Assembly (NCBI GenBank): GCA_049724395.1
Contig: JAUGWO010000023.1
Location: 62,001-126,000, forward strand
Direction: 5' to 3'
DNA: 64,000 nt
From: Spongospora subterranea f. sp. subterranea
Taxonomy: Eukaryota > Endomyxa: Phytomyxea > Phytomyxea > Plasmodiophorida
Position numbers and translations under genes: made by a program. Shown piece after piece: positions 12,345 through 22,395 of this stretch (the stretch's first letter is position 1; each line of letters starts with the position of its first letter). The notes under the pieces are model-generated. The model did no database searches, was not told where the DNA came from, and was given only the letters and a program-made list of their open reading frames with translations.

Positions 12345-14411
12345 ATGGCTCGTGTTGATGTGCTGAGCCAGGCAATACAGTCCCGTAAGACCCTCTTTGG
12401 AGACAACCTATTCAGGTTCGAGGAGAAGATTCAGACCAAGTTTGGGCTGTTGCGCCATGTGATCATCCCATCTGGGAAAAGTTTCGACGCCGATCACGAC
12501 GGTGACGAATCGGACGATATTGCTCGGGATGCGGCCAGGCAGATCGCTGAGAGTCTGGGATGGTCGGTCAACGACGACAGCATCGCCAACTACGGCGTCC
12601 AGCTTCTGCACATTCTGGCGTTCGTTCACCAGAGCACGGGTCTGACCGGAGCGCCAGCCCTGGAATTCGCCCGGCAGATGATGGAGCAGGTTACGCGCGG
12701 GAGTAGTGTTGTCGAATTTCTGGCGACCAACGCCATTGTTCACGTCCCGCATCGGGATATCGTCTCGATCGGTCTCGATCCCGCGTTTAATCGCCCAGTT
12801 CTCTATCAGCCTGTTGCCCCCAATCCCAACCGCGCTCCGATATCCCTTCAACCGGATACCCAGATTCTTCAGCCAGACCATCGTGATGAACCTGATGATC
12901 CGCCAGCTGTATTGCAGGCGCTTTCCAGCACCAGGTCGAGGTCGCCCGAGTGCCATCCAACGGCACATTCCGAATTCCCTCTGGATCAGATCATTCGGAT
13001 GTTGACAGACCTGCAAACTCAGCAGAGTCGAATCATTGAGGGTTTAGAGAACCTAGAGGAGTTAGTCCATTCCGAACTACGATATGCCCATCCAACGCGA
13101 CCTTCAATAGATTCATCGCATCAGAATGTTGTGCCATCGCACGAATCCACTCGCAATCGCACAAGCAGCTCGTTTGTCCAGCCATTCATTGAGGTTATCA
13201 ATGAGAAAGACAGTGCGGGACCGTCAATGTCCCCCGAATCTGAGGAAATGCCAATGGAGAATCGGGTCAAGAAGGGGAAAGAGGAAGAAGCCGAGTTTGG
13301 GAGCACCAAAACTGGTCAGGACGGAAGCGAGGAGAGCAATCCCTATCACGATTATGATGATATCCCTCATCGTGTTGAATCGGGTTGCGAACGACAACGA
13401 CAAGAGGTTGTTCAGGTAGGAAATTATCAACCGCTGCAGGAATCAGTTCAGCGTCAATTCTACCAACGAATTCCCACCAATGAGAGACTTAATGACTCAA
13501 ACCAACTGCGAGATGAAAATGATCAAAACAATGATGACGGAAAACGGATGAAGAAAACATCTATTGGGGTCAAAAGAAGCTCGCGACTAGATTATGGAAC
13601 AGGGCGTGATCAGAATGTTTTACAGGAGGAATATCGTGAAGTGGTTGAGGGTAAACATCAGCAAGAGCACGACCAACAAAGGGCAATGTACCACACAGAG
13701 GAAGATTATCGTGGCGAGAAACGCGAAGAAAATGGTTCCAGACCTGAGCGCGTAGCTGGGGACGACTCGAAATTAGAGCCAGATGATTCACCCAAGGCTC
13801 GAGAAAACCATGATGTCTCAGTTCAGGTCGAAAACGATAATGGACCTCGTTCTTGTCAGCATCGGTTCACCCAATGCGACGATGGCCAATCTTCAACAAC
13901 GAATGCGAAAACAGAACAGAATGCGTCTGAATTTCAGGCGCCAGATAGCTTTCATCAACATGGGTATGATATTTCTGGATCTAATCAAACGGCCAATGTC
14001 GGCACATCTCACAAGGGCTATCGGGACTCATTGTTTCAAACATCAGGCTCGAACAAATTCAGTTGGGAGCCATCATTACCGCGGCCCCCAGACGGATCAC
14101 CTTCTTTCATCAACGAACGGGATGATCTGATGAACCGTCGTCGCTTTGATTCGAAGTGCGACATTAGCCATCTCTCGTTTCCAGATTGTTGCCATTTTCT
14201 TGCAACCAGGTCGCGCCTTCAATATGATCTTCCCCATTCGGTTTCGAATTCTCATTACGATAGCAATTATCACTCATACCCATCATGTGCAATCTGCCGC
14301 AATCGGAAGATCACCTCGCCCACAAATCGGGCACAATACTGGAATATTCAGTCCGGTTTCCGACCGTCAACTGTTGCACCGCGCCGTCGCGTATGTGAGT
14401 TATGCCCATAA
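12345..14411 (+). CDS. Unrecognised 688-residue, mostly disordered protein with paired CxxC at the C-terminus
   Basis: One uninterrupted frame of 688 codons from ATG to stop, unusual here because most neighbours have introns. Residues 1-130 look folded and alpha-helical. From about 180 onward the chain is rich in Gln, Ser, Asp, Glu and His and is probably disordered. A short helical segment near 210-245 (DQIIRMLTDLQTQQSRIIEGLENLEELV) could form a coiled coil. The C-terminal 40 residues are Tyr/Cys/Arg-rich with CAIC...RRRVCELCP, a possible four-Cys zinc site. I do not recognise the family. It starts 124 nt after the ligase gene on the same strand and ends about 100 nt before a convergent small gene. 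Sustained coding-like composition makes it a real gene. Confidence 0.75.
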   Translation: MARVDVLSQAIQSRKTLFGDNLFRFEEKIQTKFGLLRHVIIPSGKSFDADHDGDESDDIARDAARQIAESLGWSVNDDSIANYGVQLLHILAFVHQSTGLTGAPALEFARQMMEQVTRGSSVVEFLATNAIVHVPHRDIVSIGLDPAFNRPVLYQPVAPNPNRAPISLQPDTQILQPDHRDEPDDPPAVLQALSSTRSRSPECHPTAHSEFPLDQIIRMLTDLQTQQSRIIEGLENLEELVHSELRYAHPTRPSIDSSHQNVVPSHESTRNRTSSSFVQPFIEVINEKDSAGPSMSPESEEMPMENRVKKGKEEEAEFGSTKTGQDGSEESNPYHDYDDIPHRVESGCERQRQEVVQVGNYQPLQESVQRQFYQRIPTNERLNDSNQLRDENDQNNDDGKRMKKTSIGVKRSSRLDYGTGRDQNVLQEEYREVVEGKHQQEHDQQRAMYHTEEDYRGEKREENGSRPERVAGDDSKLEPDDSPKARENHDVSVQVENDNGPRSCQHRFTQCDDGQSSTTNAKTEQNASEFQAPDSFHQHGYDISGSNQTANVGTSHKGYRDSLFQTSGSNKFSWEPSLPRPPDGSPSFINERDDLMNRRRFDSKCDISHLSFPDCCHFLATRSRLQYDLPHSVSNSHYDSNYHSYPSCAICRNRKITSPTNRAQYWNIQSGFRPSTVAPRRRVCELCP

Positions 14412-14509
14412 ATAAACGAATCATTCAACAAGGTGAGACAATGCATGGAAAAATGGGCTTAGCCGATTTGAAGTTGTTGAACAAGTACATTAACCAACGA
14501 GCCCATAGT

Positions 14510-14844
14510 TTATGAAGGACGTACAGACGGGCCTTGTACTGTGTTTCCTGAACTTCCTGGTTTTTTGGCCTCTCGGAATTGGTGTTGGAGGGTTTTGGAG
14601 CTCTTTTCAGGCACTGCGGTTCTCGCAATTGGAGCAAGCCTGTGTCTCACTTTCGTGAACTGGTCGAGAGAATTTCGCGGGTGGGGACCTTAGAGGGCCT
14701 TGTACAACCGGAACATGGAGCCGCTCTTCCCGGATTTCTTCGATTTCTAGGGGACGCCAATGCGCGAGCCTTAGTTTTCTTGCACCTTTTCGCAGCGAGT
14801 GTTGTGATTGCCTTTTCATCAGCTTTGAAAGGTTCGTTTTCCAT
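14510..14844 (-). CDS. Small basic hypothetical protein (94 residues, two exons)
   Basis: Minus-strand exons 14844..14651 and 14600..14510 are separated by a 50-nt GT-AG intron of the size usual here. The spliced frame runs exactly from ATG to TAA. The product is Lys/Arg-rich with a single CxxC (APCSGC) and no recognised domain. Support is only the intron fit and frame, so it could be fortuitous. Confidence 0.35.
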
Positions 14845-15039
14845 CAGTTTTTGATGATAGATGCGGAACGATAAAAAGCACATTCAACCGCTCTTACACA
14901 CTTTTTGACAGATCAGCGTTCCAGTAAAAATAGACCAGCTGGAACTATGGAGACAAAGAACACGAACGTGGACAAACGTGAGTATCGAAAAATGATCATT
15001 CAGAAAGAATTGCCAACGATCGAAGCGAAATGGCCCCGA

Positions 15040-15440
15040 TCAAATATTTGACACCCTATTTTGATGCAACAAGACGATGCGAAAACCTCATATCGATCCG
15101 CTCGACGGTTAGTTCGTTGCTGCGGGTAAAAAAAAAGTGTTCTACGATATCGGAAAGCTATGCCAGCCACCCAACAGTCCAAACACTAACATTCTGGATT
15201 TGGGATTTTTCAATGCGATCCAGTCCTTGCAACATCAGAATGCTACCTGAGGGATTGACGAGCTCATTGCCTCTGTCGACGCTGCATTCAACGAACTGTC
15301 AATGCAAACCCTAAAAACAGTGTTTGTATCGCACCAACAGCAATGCATGATCGAAACGATGAAAGCCGAAGGAGGCAACGGATACCGATTGCCTCACATG
15401 GGGAAAGGATCGACTGGAACGCGCTGGGGAGCTCCCAGTT
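15040..15440 (+). mobile_element. Mariner (DD39D type) transposase fragment, degenerate
   Basis: The plus strand carries pieces equivalent to the end of the transposase of the element at 17400-19146: MQQDDAKTSYR (for QQDNARPH), then CQPPNSPNTNILDLGFFNAIQSLQHQ, then IDELIASVDAAFNEL and MKAEGGNGYRLPHMGKG. Stops and frame changes lie between blocks. PPNSPxxxxLDLGFFNAIQ is the third catalytic Asp region of plant-type mariner elements. It is closer to the plant consensus than the nearby copy is (DLGFF rather than DLGVF), so it is a separate insertion. TIRs were not found. Confidence 0.75.
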
Positions 15441-15757
15441 TATTTCGACTGTGATCTGACACTATGTAAAGAGACAGTTGAAATCGTTAATGCTGCCGAA
15501 AACAGGAATGTTGATTGAAATGCAAAGACTTATACCGATGTTAAATACAACGAACGACGATTCTTGAACCGCTGCAACGAACTCGCCGTCGAGCGAATCG
15601 AAATGAGGTTTTGCATTATCTTGTTGTATTAAATGGGGTGGCCAATTTTAGATCGGAACCATTTCGCTTCAATTAATTTAAACAGTATTCGTAAGGACAC
15701 TTAAAAATGAACAACTGGCCACAGCAAAACAGACACTTATTTGTGCTCAGAGGGTGT

Positions 15758-15880
15758 ATTTTTTATTCTCAAAGTTCTTCGCTAAAGATAGCAGACTCGG
15801 TTGCAGCCTGGATCGCGTTCAGCTCAGTCGCTGAATAACCTTGCTGCTAACTTTAGCGGAGAACTTTGCGAATAAAAAAA
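15758..15880. repeat. Inverted repeat with 36-bp arms
   Basis: The left arm, about 15758..15794 (TTTTTTATTCTCAAAGTTCT...), and right arm, about 15842..15880, are reverse complements with four or so mismatches around a loop of about 48 bp. The outer ends are T-rich and A-rich. It could be a small MITE-like hairpin or a structured RNA; the sequence alone does not decide. Confidence 0.7.
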
Positions 15881-16280
15881 AACATAAGCTTGGGGCTGGA
15901 TCCTCTGCGCGTGACTGTCTAGCTGTTCGTTCTCAAGAAGGCTTATCTGCATTCCGGGACCAGCTCCGTCGATAACTTCGACACGTGGCACAAGGTGCTG
16001 TAGTTTTCTTTTGCACCGCTTACGATGTTAGGAATCTGGCTCTGCGGGAAAAGGGAGTTTTGCAACTTGCTCTAAGCTTGGGGTTGGTCGGCTGGATTCT
16101 CTGCGCGCGTCGGTCAGCATCAGGCTTGGGCTGGCTTGCGCGCAGTTTTTGAGTCGAGCGCACAGCGCAGTTTGTCGTTGCGCTCGTCGATGCTCAGGTT
16201 TTTAGCTGTCTACAGTCGTACTGTAGACGCGTTGCGGGCTGTCTAGCGCCACGGTGCCTGCCTTTCCCCACGCAGTTTCT
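15881..16280. repeat. GC-richer spacer with imperfect repeated words
   Basis: The word AAGCTTGGGG followed by (C/T)TGGxT and TCTGCGCG occurs at about 15888 and again near 16075. A short perfect hairpin GTCTACAGTCGTACTGTAGAC lies near 16208-16228. No coding frame is supported. It may be decayed repeat sequence linked to the hairpin upstream. Confidence 0.4.
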
Positions 16281-16348
16281 GTTGACCTGCAAACCCATTC
16301 CATGGAACTCGACCATCATTCGATTTACTCAACTGATATCCCCAAAGA

Positions 16349-17242
16349 ATGGATACATTTTCTCGGTTTGCATTTTGCAAGTATATGATTCTCTGCATGT
16401 GCAGCATTCAGATGATTCGATCTTCTACAATCTGGGTTGTTGTTTTCGTGTCGGTATTTCTTGCGGTATTCGAGGCCAACTTGCGTAAAAGAGGCTTTCC
16501 AGGCTCTGTGGAAGAAGATATTGATTTCGGTAGATTTCCTGTACTCAATGAGTACCTTTCGTGCGATATTTGCTCTGGTCGATCGAGTTGGGATATGGAA
16601 GATACCAATGGTTCAGACGATATTGTCGAAGGGGTGACCGTTGATGGTGAAAATATCCCTGATTCAGATGGCTTTCTCGATGATTTACCCCTTAATATTC
16701 GAAATACCATTGAAACAGGTATTGTTCACGATCAATCAATACCAATCAGTCAACATAATCTTGATACAGACATTGATCACGACCCACCCTCTCCATTAAC
16801 ACCTGAATTGCAATCCATGTTCGAGGAGCGAGGAGAGGACACGATCTCGTTCTCCGAAGCTCAGGTCTTAGTGTCGTCATCAGACACAGATATTCTGCTC
16901 GATCAATCATCATCAAACCCTGTTGTCGAGTCAGAGCCTTCTCCAATTACTCACTCCTCCGCCGTTAGTGATTCCTCAAATCTAATCGACCACAATCTGA
17001 TCGCCTCATCGTCATTATCAACTCCTGACCATTCGTCATCGCAATCATCATATCGTGGTCTTAGTATCGGCGTTGTAATTGCATTTTCAAGTATGTGTTC
17101 GGTTGCGATTTTGAGTTCTATTTGGTTTTACAATATGTCAATGTGGATAGCATCCCAGCATCGAATACGGGGTGTTCCTCACGATCCTTTACCAGCGCAG
17201 ATGATTGATGCCACACAATTTCTTCCAGTCTATAATTATTGA
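16349..17242 (+). CDS. Unrecognised type I membrane protein with acidic Ser/Asp-rich ectodomain
   Basis: A 297-residue frame without introns. A strong hydrophobic segment near residues 27-42 (STIWVVVFVSVFLAVFEA) looks like a signal peptide, especially if translation starts at the second Met (residue 11). About 190 residues rich in Asp, Ser, Ile and Pro follow, with DxDxDH-like repeats and short Ser runs. A second hydrophobic segment near residues 238-262 (GLSIGVVIAFSSMCSVAILSS) and a cytosolic tail ending FLPVYNY complete it. No domain is recognised. The arrangement suggests a single-pass surface or endomembrane protein, possibly cleaved and glycosylated. It is bounded downstream by the mariner insertion. 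Confidence 0.65.
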   Translation: MDTFSRFAFCKYMILCMCSIQMIRSSTIWVVVFVSVFLAVFEANLRKRGFPGSVEEDIDFGRFPVLNEYLSCDICSGRSSWDMEDTNGSDDIVEGVTVDGENIPDSDGFLDDLPLNIRNTIETGIVHDQSIPISQHNLDTDIDHDPPSPLTPELQSMFEERGEDTISFSEAQVLVSSSDTDILLDQSSSNPVVESEPSPITHSSAVSDSSNLIDHNLIASSSLSTPDHSSSQSSYRGLSIGVVIAFSSMCSVAILSSIWFYNMSMWIASQHRIRGVPHDPLPAQMIDATQFLPVYNY

Positions 17243-17399
17243 CAACCTCTATTACTGTACAATAGGAGTATTTATATAAATATTACTCACATTATTCATA
17301 TCAGTACTACTGTTGTTTACTCAGTAAAATAATGACCAATGGCAGCGGTGTTGCAGTGCATGTTATTACCTCTAACGGAAAGCTGTCAATGGGAAAATA

Positions 17400-19146
17400 C
17401 TCCCTCCGTTCCAAAAAATAACTGGTCGATATGGCTTCTTAGGAACCACATTCCTTCACATCAACAAAACCCGCTGATCTGTTGAACTTTTACTTTTCCA
17501 GAAAAAAAATCAGCAAGGAAAACAACATTCAATATATGTTTAATCACTTATATTGTTCTGCCAACATGTTGTCGTTTTTATTTATGACAATTGTTTGTGC
17601 ATTCTTCAGGTTCTTCAAATCACAGAGCAACGACACAGGAAGCCGGTTTTCATTTTGCAGTTGGTTCTTCCCACATGACGGATTGGGAAACTGTTGCCTC
17701 CTTCTTCCGCAATGCGCGAGCCCAGAACGCCCTGTAATGTAGGAAAAGTTAGATCGAGTTTGAGCGGGTCCAGTTCATTAATTGATTCATGGATCGCCGA
17801 AATCAGTTCGTCAAGATCGCGTGGAGATTTAGTATATTGTAGTGCTTGTATAGCATTGAAGACACCAAGATCTATCGCTTTCATATCCGGACTGTTCGGC
17901 GGCTGCATACTAAACGGATGTCGTATCCATCGCTCTAAGCAATCTTGATAAACTCCTCGTCGTCTGGCTTCATGTGCGGTCGAGCATTATCTTGTTGTAT
18001 GAAAACTGATGCGTTCTTGAAAAACTTTGACTTGATGGCGGGGATGTCTTTGGTAATCAGAGCATCCAGAAAGTTGTTTCTATCGACCACAATAGATTTC
18101 TGACAAGTTCTCCCTTGGTTCGATTCTTGCTTAAACGTTTTGAAGAGGCTCTGACAACAAATGGCCAGAGACCGATTTTTCCAGTGAAAGACCAAACTCC
18201 GTTGTCAAATTTAGGCCTTGCAACGGCTGTTAAGAACATCATCTTGTCGATGAGAGATATTCTTTGGCAGGTGCGGTAGGGTAACTCTTCATCGACAAAC
18301 AGGTAGTATGCTTTGGACTTTCGGGCCAAATAAAACCACTTCTCATCAAGGTGGACGACATCGTACATCTCCTGAAATTTCGGGAAGTTGCTATGGAATC
18401 TTGTTGTAGCTTTAATGCAAAATCGCAAACGTGGGATTTTTATTTGCCTCAGCAAGCGTTGGTTTCAAAAAGCTGACATGGCGACGAATGATCCCACTTT
18501 TTACATTTCTGTGCGAAGTAGAAAGAGGAATTCCTGTCGCCCCAGCAATTCCTCTCAGGGTCCTTCTCGTTCTTAGAGGCACGCCCGCTACTGCCGAAGA
18601 GATATCGACATGTTTCTGCTTTCGACCACAATATTTCTTGCGATGGGAAACGTCTGCAGCAACGCTTCTGGCAACCAAGGACTGATTTCCGCGGCGCCAA
18701 ACTCGGCTAACCGTTCTCCAGTTTGTCTCGTGTTGGTCGGCTACGTTGGCAAAACAGCCCTTTGGTGGGTGCCCATGGTTGTTGAGCATTGTCAAAAGAC
18801 TCTCAGAGATAGCGCGGCGATGGTTGTTGTTCAGCATGAGCCCGGTTCTTATATTCGCCCAACCCTATATTGAGAATGATTTGACTGCAGTTCTCATGAC
18901 ATGAACAGTGCCAGTAACGTTATGCAGCCAGCCCATATTAAGTGTATTGCCTCATATGTACAGAGATTCATGACGCCATCGTTGAACGAAGATAGAGCAA
19001 TGAAAAAATATCTAGCGATGCTGCTTTAAGTTCATTACAAATGAAAGAAATAGACTTTTTTCGCAATCATGTAATTTGAACGATGAAAATTGACCTTAAT
19101 CCGGTGAAAAACCCGGTGTCGACCAGCTATTTTCAAACGGAGGGAG
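17400..19146 (-). mobile_element. Nearly full-length DD39D mariner-like element with TIRs and TA duplication
   Basis: A 1,747-bp element flanked by TA on both sides (17398-17399 and 19147-19148). Its ends are inverted: the left starts CTCCCTCCGTTCC and runs to AACTGGTCGA; the right, read inward, starts CTCCCTCCGTTTG and runs to AGCTGGTCGA. CTCCCTCCGT is the hallmark terminus of plant mariner-like elements. The minus strand holds a transposase with all three catalytic regions, but stops and frameshifts split it. TIR, TA and size (typical 1.3-5 kb) are intact, so the element is recent, or cross-mobilisable in principle, though unable to make its own enzyme as read. Confidence 0.9.
17615..18837 (-). 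pseudogene. Mariner DD39D transposase, disrupted
   Basis: Transposase of the element above, starting MLNNNHRRAISESLL near 18837. An N-terminal helix-turn-helix region is followed by VVHLDEKWFYL (first Asp), FIQQDNARPH (second Asp) and PPNSPDMKAIDLG (third Asp). Counted through one frameshift, 39 residues separate the second and third Asp, the DD39D spacing of plant and some protist mariner elements. There is a frame change near 18410-18450, another near 18195, a TAG just after FIKIA, and a one-base shift before QPPNSPD. Hence it is non-functional as read. Confidence 0.85.
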
Positions 19147-19289
19147 TACAATCAAAGCCTTTTGAATCTAACACAATTATTGCATCTCAAGAGGGTGTCT
19201 GCTCGTCTCCTGTTAAAAATCAACGCGTACGAATTATTCGGTGGATCGCAGTTTGATGGGTTGAATGCTAACCAATAGGACGATCACCG

Positions 19290-19460
19290 CCGTATAACTT
19301 ACGTCTTCTTCGCACCGTCTTGTTTAATCAAGCTGCCCCGACAATATCATCATACAGTTTTCATTGATTCCACCTACAAAATCAATCGGTAAAAAATCTA
19401 CCTGCTCCTCCCCATAAGTCAACAGTTTCTTTAGTTTTGGATGCTTTACTGCATACTGTC
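19290..19460 (+). mobile_element. Possible Mutator-like (MULE) transposase remnant
   Basis: The plus strand reads YVFFAPSCLIKLPRQYHHTVFIDSTYKINR with a stop soon after. The phrase (V/T)FIDSTYKINR resembles the DDE core of MULE/FAR1-type transposases (typically DxTYKTNR). Only about 35 residues are readable, with no termini, so this is a weak call. Confidence 0.35.
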
Positions 19461-21086
19461 GGCGCCACTCCTGTTAACAAGTAGTTTCAATATGTTTCGT
19501 CTTCGTGAAATTGAACCGAGCAGGATTATATATGGGCATTGCGACAACATCAATTTGAGTTTCGACGCGTTTTCAAACATATTCGTGACTGACCGAGAGC
19601 GGTGCTAAAATCATTCCATTAGGAGTAAACTGTCTTTTGCAAGCCCTATTCTTTTGTTGTGTATTTGGCACATTCAAAAATGTACTACCTAGCCAAGACT
19701 AAAAATCGTGAACAACGACCCTTTGCAGCAGTTTTAGAGGAACTGGACACGCGTAATGTACTAAGTTGTACAGATGTTTGTCCAAGCTCTGTCGGAACTA
19801 GCGGCAACTTAGCAGCCGTTGCCACCTTATCGCCAGCCCGGTATTCAGGAAGGCGTCAACGTATTAACAAGCACACCTCACGATAATCATTTTATCGAAA
19901 AAAACCAGAGCAAGTTACCGCTCGAGGACGCCCCAAGGTTCCGTTGCCCGGTTGAGTTCTGAATCTTCCGACACCGAGAGGTCCATCTGGATGCGAGAAT
20001 GCAGACCGACGACAACGTGTTCGTCGTCTAAGTGATCTCCCTGGTCATACTCGCCGATCATGTAGTACGATAGCCTCAGCACCAGTAGAGGCAGTGTTGC
20101 CGTGCTGATCGCCCCTAGCATTGATTTCACTAAAAATGTGTGCGATCGCTCGAAGCGCAACGTAGTACCAGTGCTTTTCGAATTGCAGATAGTTTGCTGA
20201 ACAATTAATTGTAGTAAGGTTCTGAATAAAAGGCGTTTAATAAAGAAACTGTGTAATATTATTATAGGGAGGCGCTTTCCAGGGGGTGTCCACCGACCAA
20301 TTTGGAGTGTCAATGGACCCCAGGCGAAAATCGATCCCATTGAACGAAACTGAAAACAGCTGTCTCCTTCTTGACGATATCTTAGTCACTTACGCCACCA
20401 ATTCAAAGATCGAATTCTTAAAGCTGAAAGACAGCGTAAAGCAGATGAGAAACGAGTTACAGATCAAGCAATCATTCAACTAACTCGAGCAGATCTCCCC
20501 AAAACGATTCGTCAAGCCATAAAACAAAATTCATCGAAACCAAAAAAAAATGTTCAAGACGGTTCAAAACTTCTCACATAAGCCGATAGTGCATTTCATC
20601 GTGCAATCAGCAAAGCATCAAGCCGCTATAGGTTTCAAAATATCAGGCATCGATACAAAACTTTCAGCAATCACTGAATCATCACAAACGTCGATCCTTC
20701 CCCCTGATATTTCATATCTCGAGAAACCTCTCAAGGCTATGCAGATCAACTACCTTGATTAAGCTGCAAACCAAAGCAAACTGCTGAAGACTCAACTTCT
20801 CTTAGAAACAACTAAGTCAACACGAGCCAAAGAAAAGCTTCAAGCTACTGCTACAACAATTAGAGCTACTAGAACAGAGTATCTAAACTTTACAATCGCA
20901 GCAATTGGAAACATGTTGCCGCGGCCAGAGAGAAATTGACAACCAAGACATGGAGACACTTTAAACTCCGTTTTGGGGGAATGAATAAAATTGCTTCAGC
21001 GTTCTAATAAGAGTTGAATCGTAATAAGGATTGATGAAGGGTAGCAGTTGTTTGTCAGGCTCTTGATTTCTGTCAATGGCAGGAGC
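19461..21086. other. Spacer with decayed sequence, no supported gene
   Basis: A 141-residue frame at 19915..20340 (minus) and a 65-residue one at 20286..20483 (plus) are the longest; neither has a recognisable domain. A word near 20550 (ACCAAAAAAAAATGTTCAAG) recurs near 21365 (ACCAAAAAATGTTCAAGGCG), linking this stretch to the retroelement debris just downstream. Confidence 0.35.
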
Positions 21087-21398
21087 TCAAATATAACAAT
21101 TGAACTGCCTGAAAATGTGATATAGGAAGTTGGATGAGAAGCCTCTATCTCTCAGTTGATAGTAGAATCGGCTAGTTTGCTCGAATCTGTCCAAGTCGAG
21201 TGAATTGTTTCTTAATTCTCGAAGAAGTTCACCTTTTATATAGCCTTTAATAGTGTTAGGGGTCGTGCATACTTGATTTAGGAAGGTATTGAAAGATAGA
21301 AGTAGGTTCTGAAAATGTTCTGAAATATAAGCGCTTATCAAGTGTAAAACAAAAATCATCGAAACCAAAAAATGTTCAAGGCGGCTTCTATCTTTCAA
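21087..21398 (-). mobile_element. Reverse-transcriptase-like fragment (non-LTR or Penelope type), minus copy
   Basis: The minus-strand frame contains NTIKGYIKGELLRELRNNS followed 8 residues later by FYYQLRDRGFSSNFL. The pattern IKG(F/Y)I(K/R)GE(L/F)xR..RxxS...F...L..RGY is typical of the region just after the RT catalytic core in LINE- and Penelope-type elements. No catalytic YxDD lies in this stretch. It is a 100-residue remnant. Confidence 0.5.
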
Positions 21399-21500
21399 TA
21401 CCTCCCTAAATCAAGTATGCACAACCTCAACACTATCAAAGGCTATATAAAAGGTGAGCTTCTTCGATATTTGAGAAACAATTCACTCGACTTTGACAGG
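21178..21500. repeat. Inverted repeat formed by the two RT-like fragments
   Basis: Arms of about 115-125 bp (roughly 21178..21303 and 21386..21500) are reverse complements with scattered changes, separated by about 80 bp. They share words such as CTTCTATCTTTCAATACCT and TATATAAAAGGTGA. Confidence 0.8.
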
Positions 21501-21566
21501 GAATATTTCTTAATCCATCTTCAATCTTTATCCGTTGAATTGTTTGTTCTAGCACGAATATCGTAA
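21387..21566 (+). mobile_element. Reverse-transcriptase-like fragment, plus copy of the same segment
   Basis: The plus strand reads LNTIKGYIKGELLRYLRNNSLDFDRE, the same segment as the minus copy. It then diverges after EYFLIH and lacks the DRGF part. Confidence 0.5.
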
Positions 21567-21848
21567 AATTTGTATCTCGTGTCCCACAGCGTCAACTGTT
21601 AGCATTGCGGCGTTGGGAACAAATCCATTTGTATCACGTTGTGCCTATAAAGCGAAGAAGCTGGGATTTCGACCAGTTGTCGAGGTCGATTGGTATGGAC
21701 GAGGAGTTCTCATGGCGTCAACTGTCAATGTATTCATGAATGGCGCGGCCTCTAAATGTGTTATGTACACTGTACAGATGATTAACGTCATTTGCTATTA
21801 TTATCACCGACCTGACGAAAATCACTGATCAAACCAGGAGCCAAAATC

Positions 21849-22358
21849 ATGGCTGACGACCAAAGAGGCAGCTCGCATCGTCTATTAAGGGGTGCTATTA
21901 GGCAAACTGATGTCCACAATCGCCATCTCGAGCAGTCGCAAATGTGGCGAGCCTATGAAATGGATAGAAAGCGCAGTCGCAGGGGCAGGACCGATCGCTC
22001 CCATAGTCCAGACTCTAAAAGGAAACGCCATACAAGCAGGTCTCCAACAATGCAAAGTCATCGACGACACCGAACAAAAAAATCTGAAAAATTAAAAAAA
22101 CCAAGGAAAAAACACCAATCATCTGTTAATTCAATCAATTTCGAAGAAGAAAGGAAAAGACATGAGTTGCAACGTCTCAGAGATAAGATCGTTCGCCCGG
22201 CAGATGAGTCCAGTCTTGCTGATCGAGTTGCGACACATTTTGCTGCTGTTTATCCAAGTGGGCGTCTGATTCCATTAGCCAGTTCGACAACAGCCAATGA
22301 TGCATGGTCAAATGATGCATTCCTGGCTATGCATAAACTCGCCGATACGAAAAGATAA
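21849..22358 (+). CDS. NKAPD1 (C11orf57)-like basic nuclear protein
   Basis: 169 residues, no introns. The N-terminus HRLLRGAIRQTDVHNRHLEQSQMWR matches the characteristic start of metazoan NKAPD1 (LLRxxIRxTDxHNxxxEExxMW), a poorly studied nuclear protein with NKAP-like character. Lys/Arg/Ser-rich sequence follows (residues 35-95: RKRSRRGRTDR, SKRKRHTSRS, KKPRKKHQ), with an RS-like, nuclear-localised look. The C-terminal 70 residues are acidic-helical then compact (DKIVRPADESSLADRVATHF). Known relatives are poorly characterised; an RNA or chromatin role is only inferred. The gene converges on the methyltransferase gene, with 37 nt between the stops. Confidence 0.6.
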   Translation: MADDQRGSSHRLLRGAIRQTDVHNRHLEQSQMWRAYEMDRKRSRRGRTDRSHSPDSKRKRHTSRSPTMQSHRRHRTKKSEKLKKPRKKHQSSVNSINFEEERKRHELQRLRDKIVRPADESSLADRVATHFAAVYPSGRLIPLASSTTANDAWSNDAFLAMHKLADTKR

Positions 22359-22395
22359 CATTTTAAACGATATATATATATATATTTACATAGGG

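Noticed and set aside
12408-13016. 202-residue minus-strand frame
   Set aside because: Antisense to the long intronless gene, with no family similarity.
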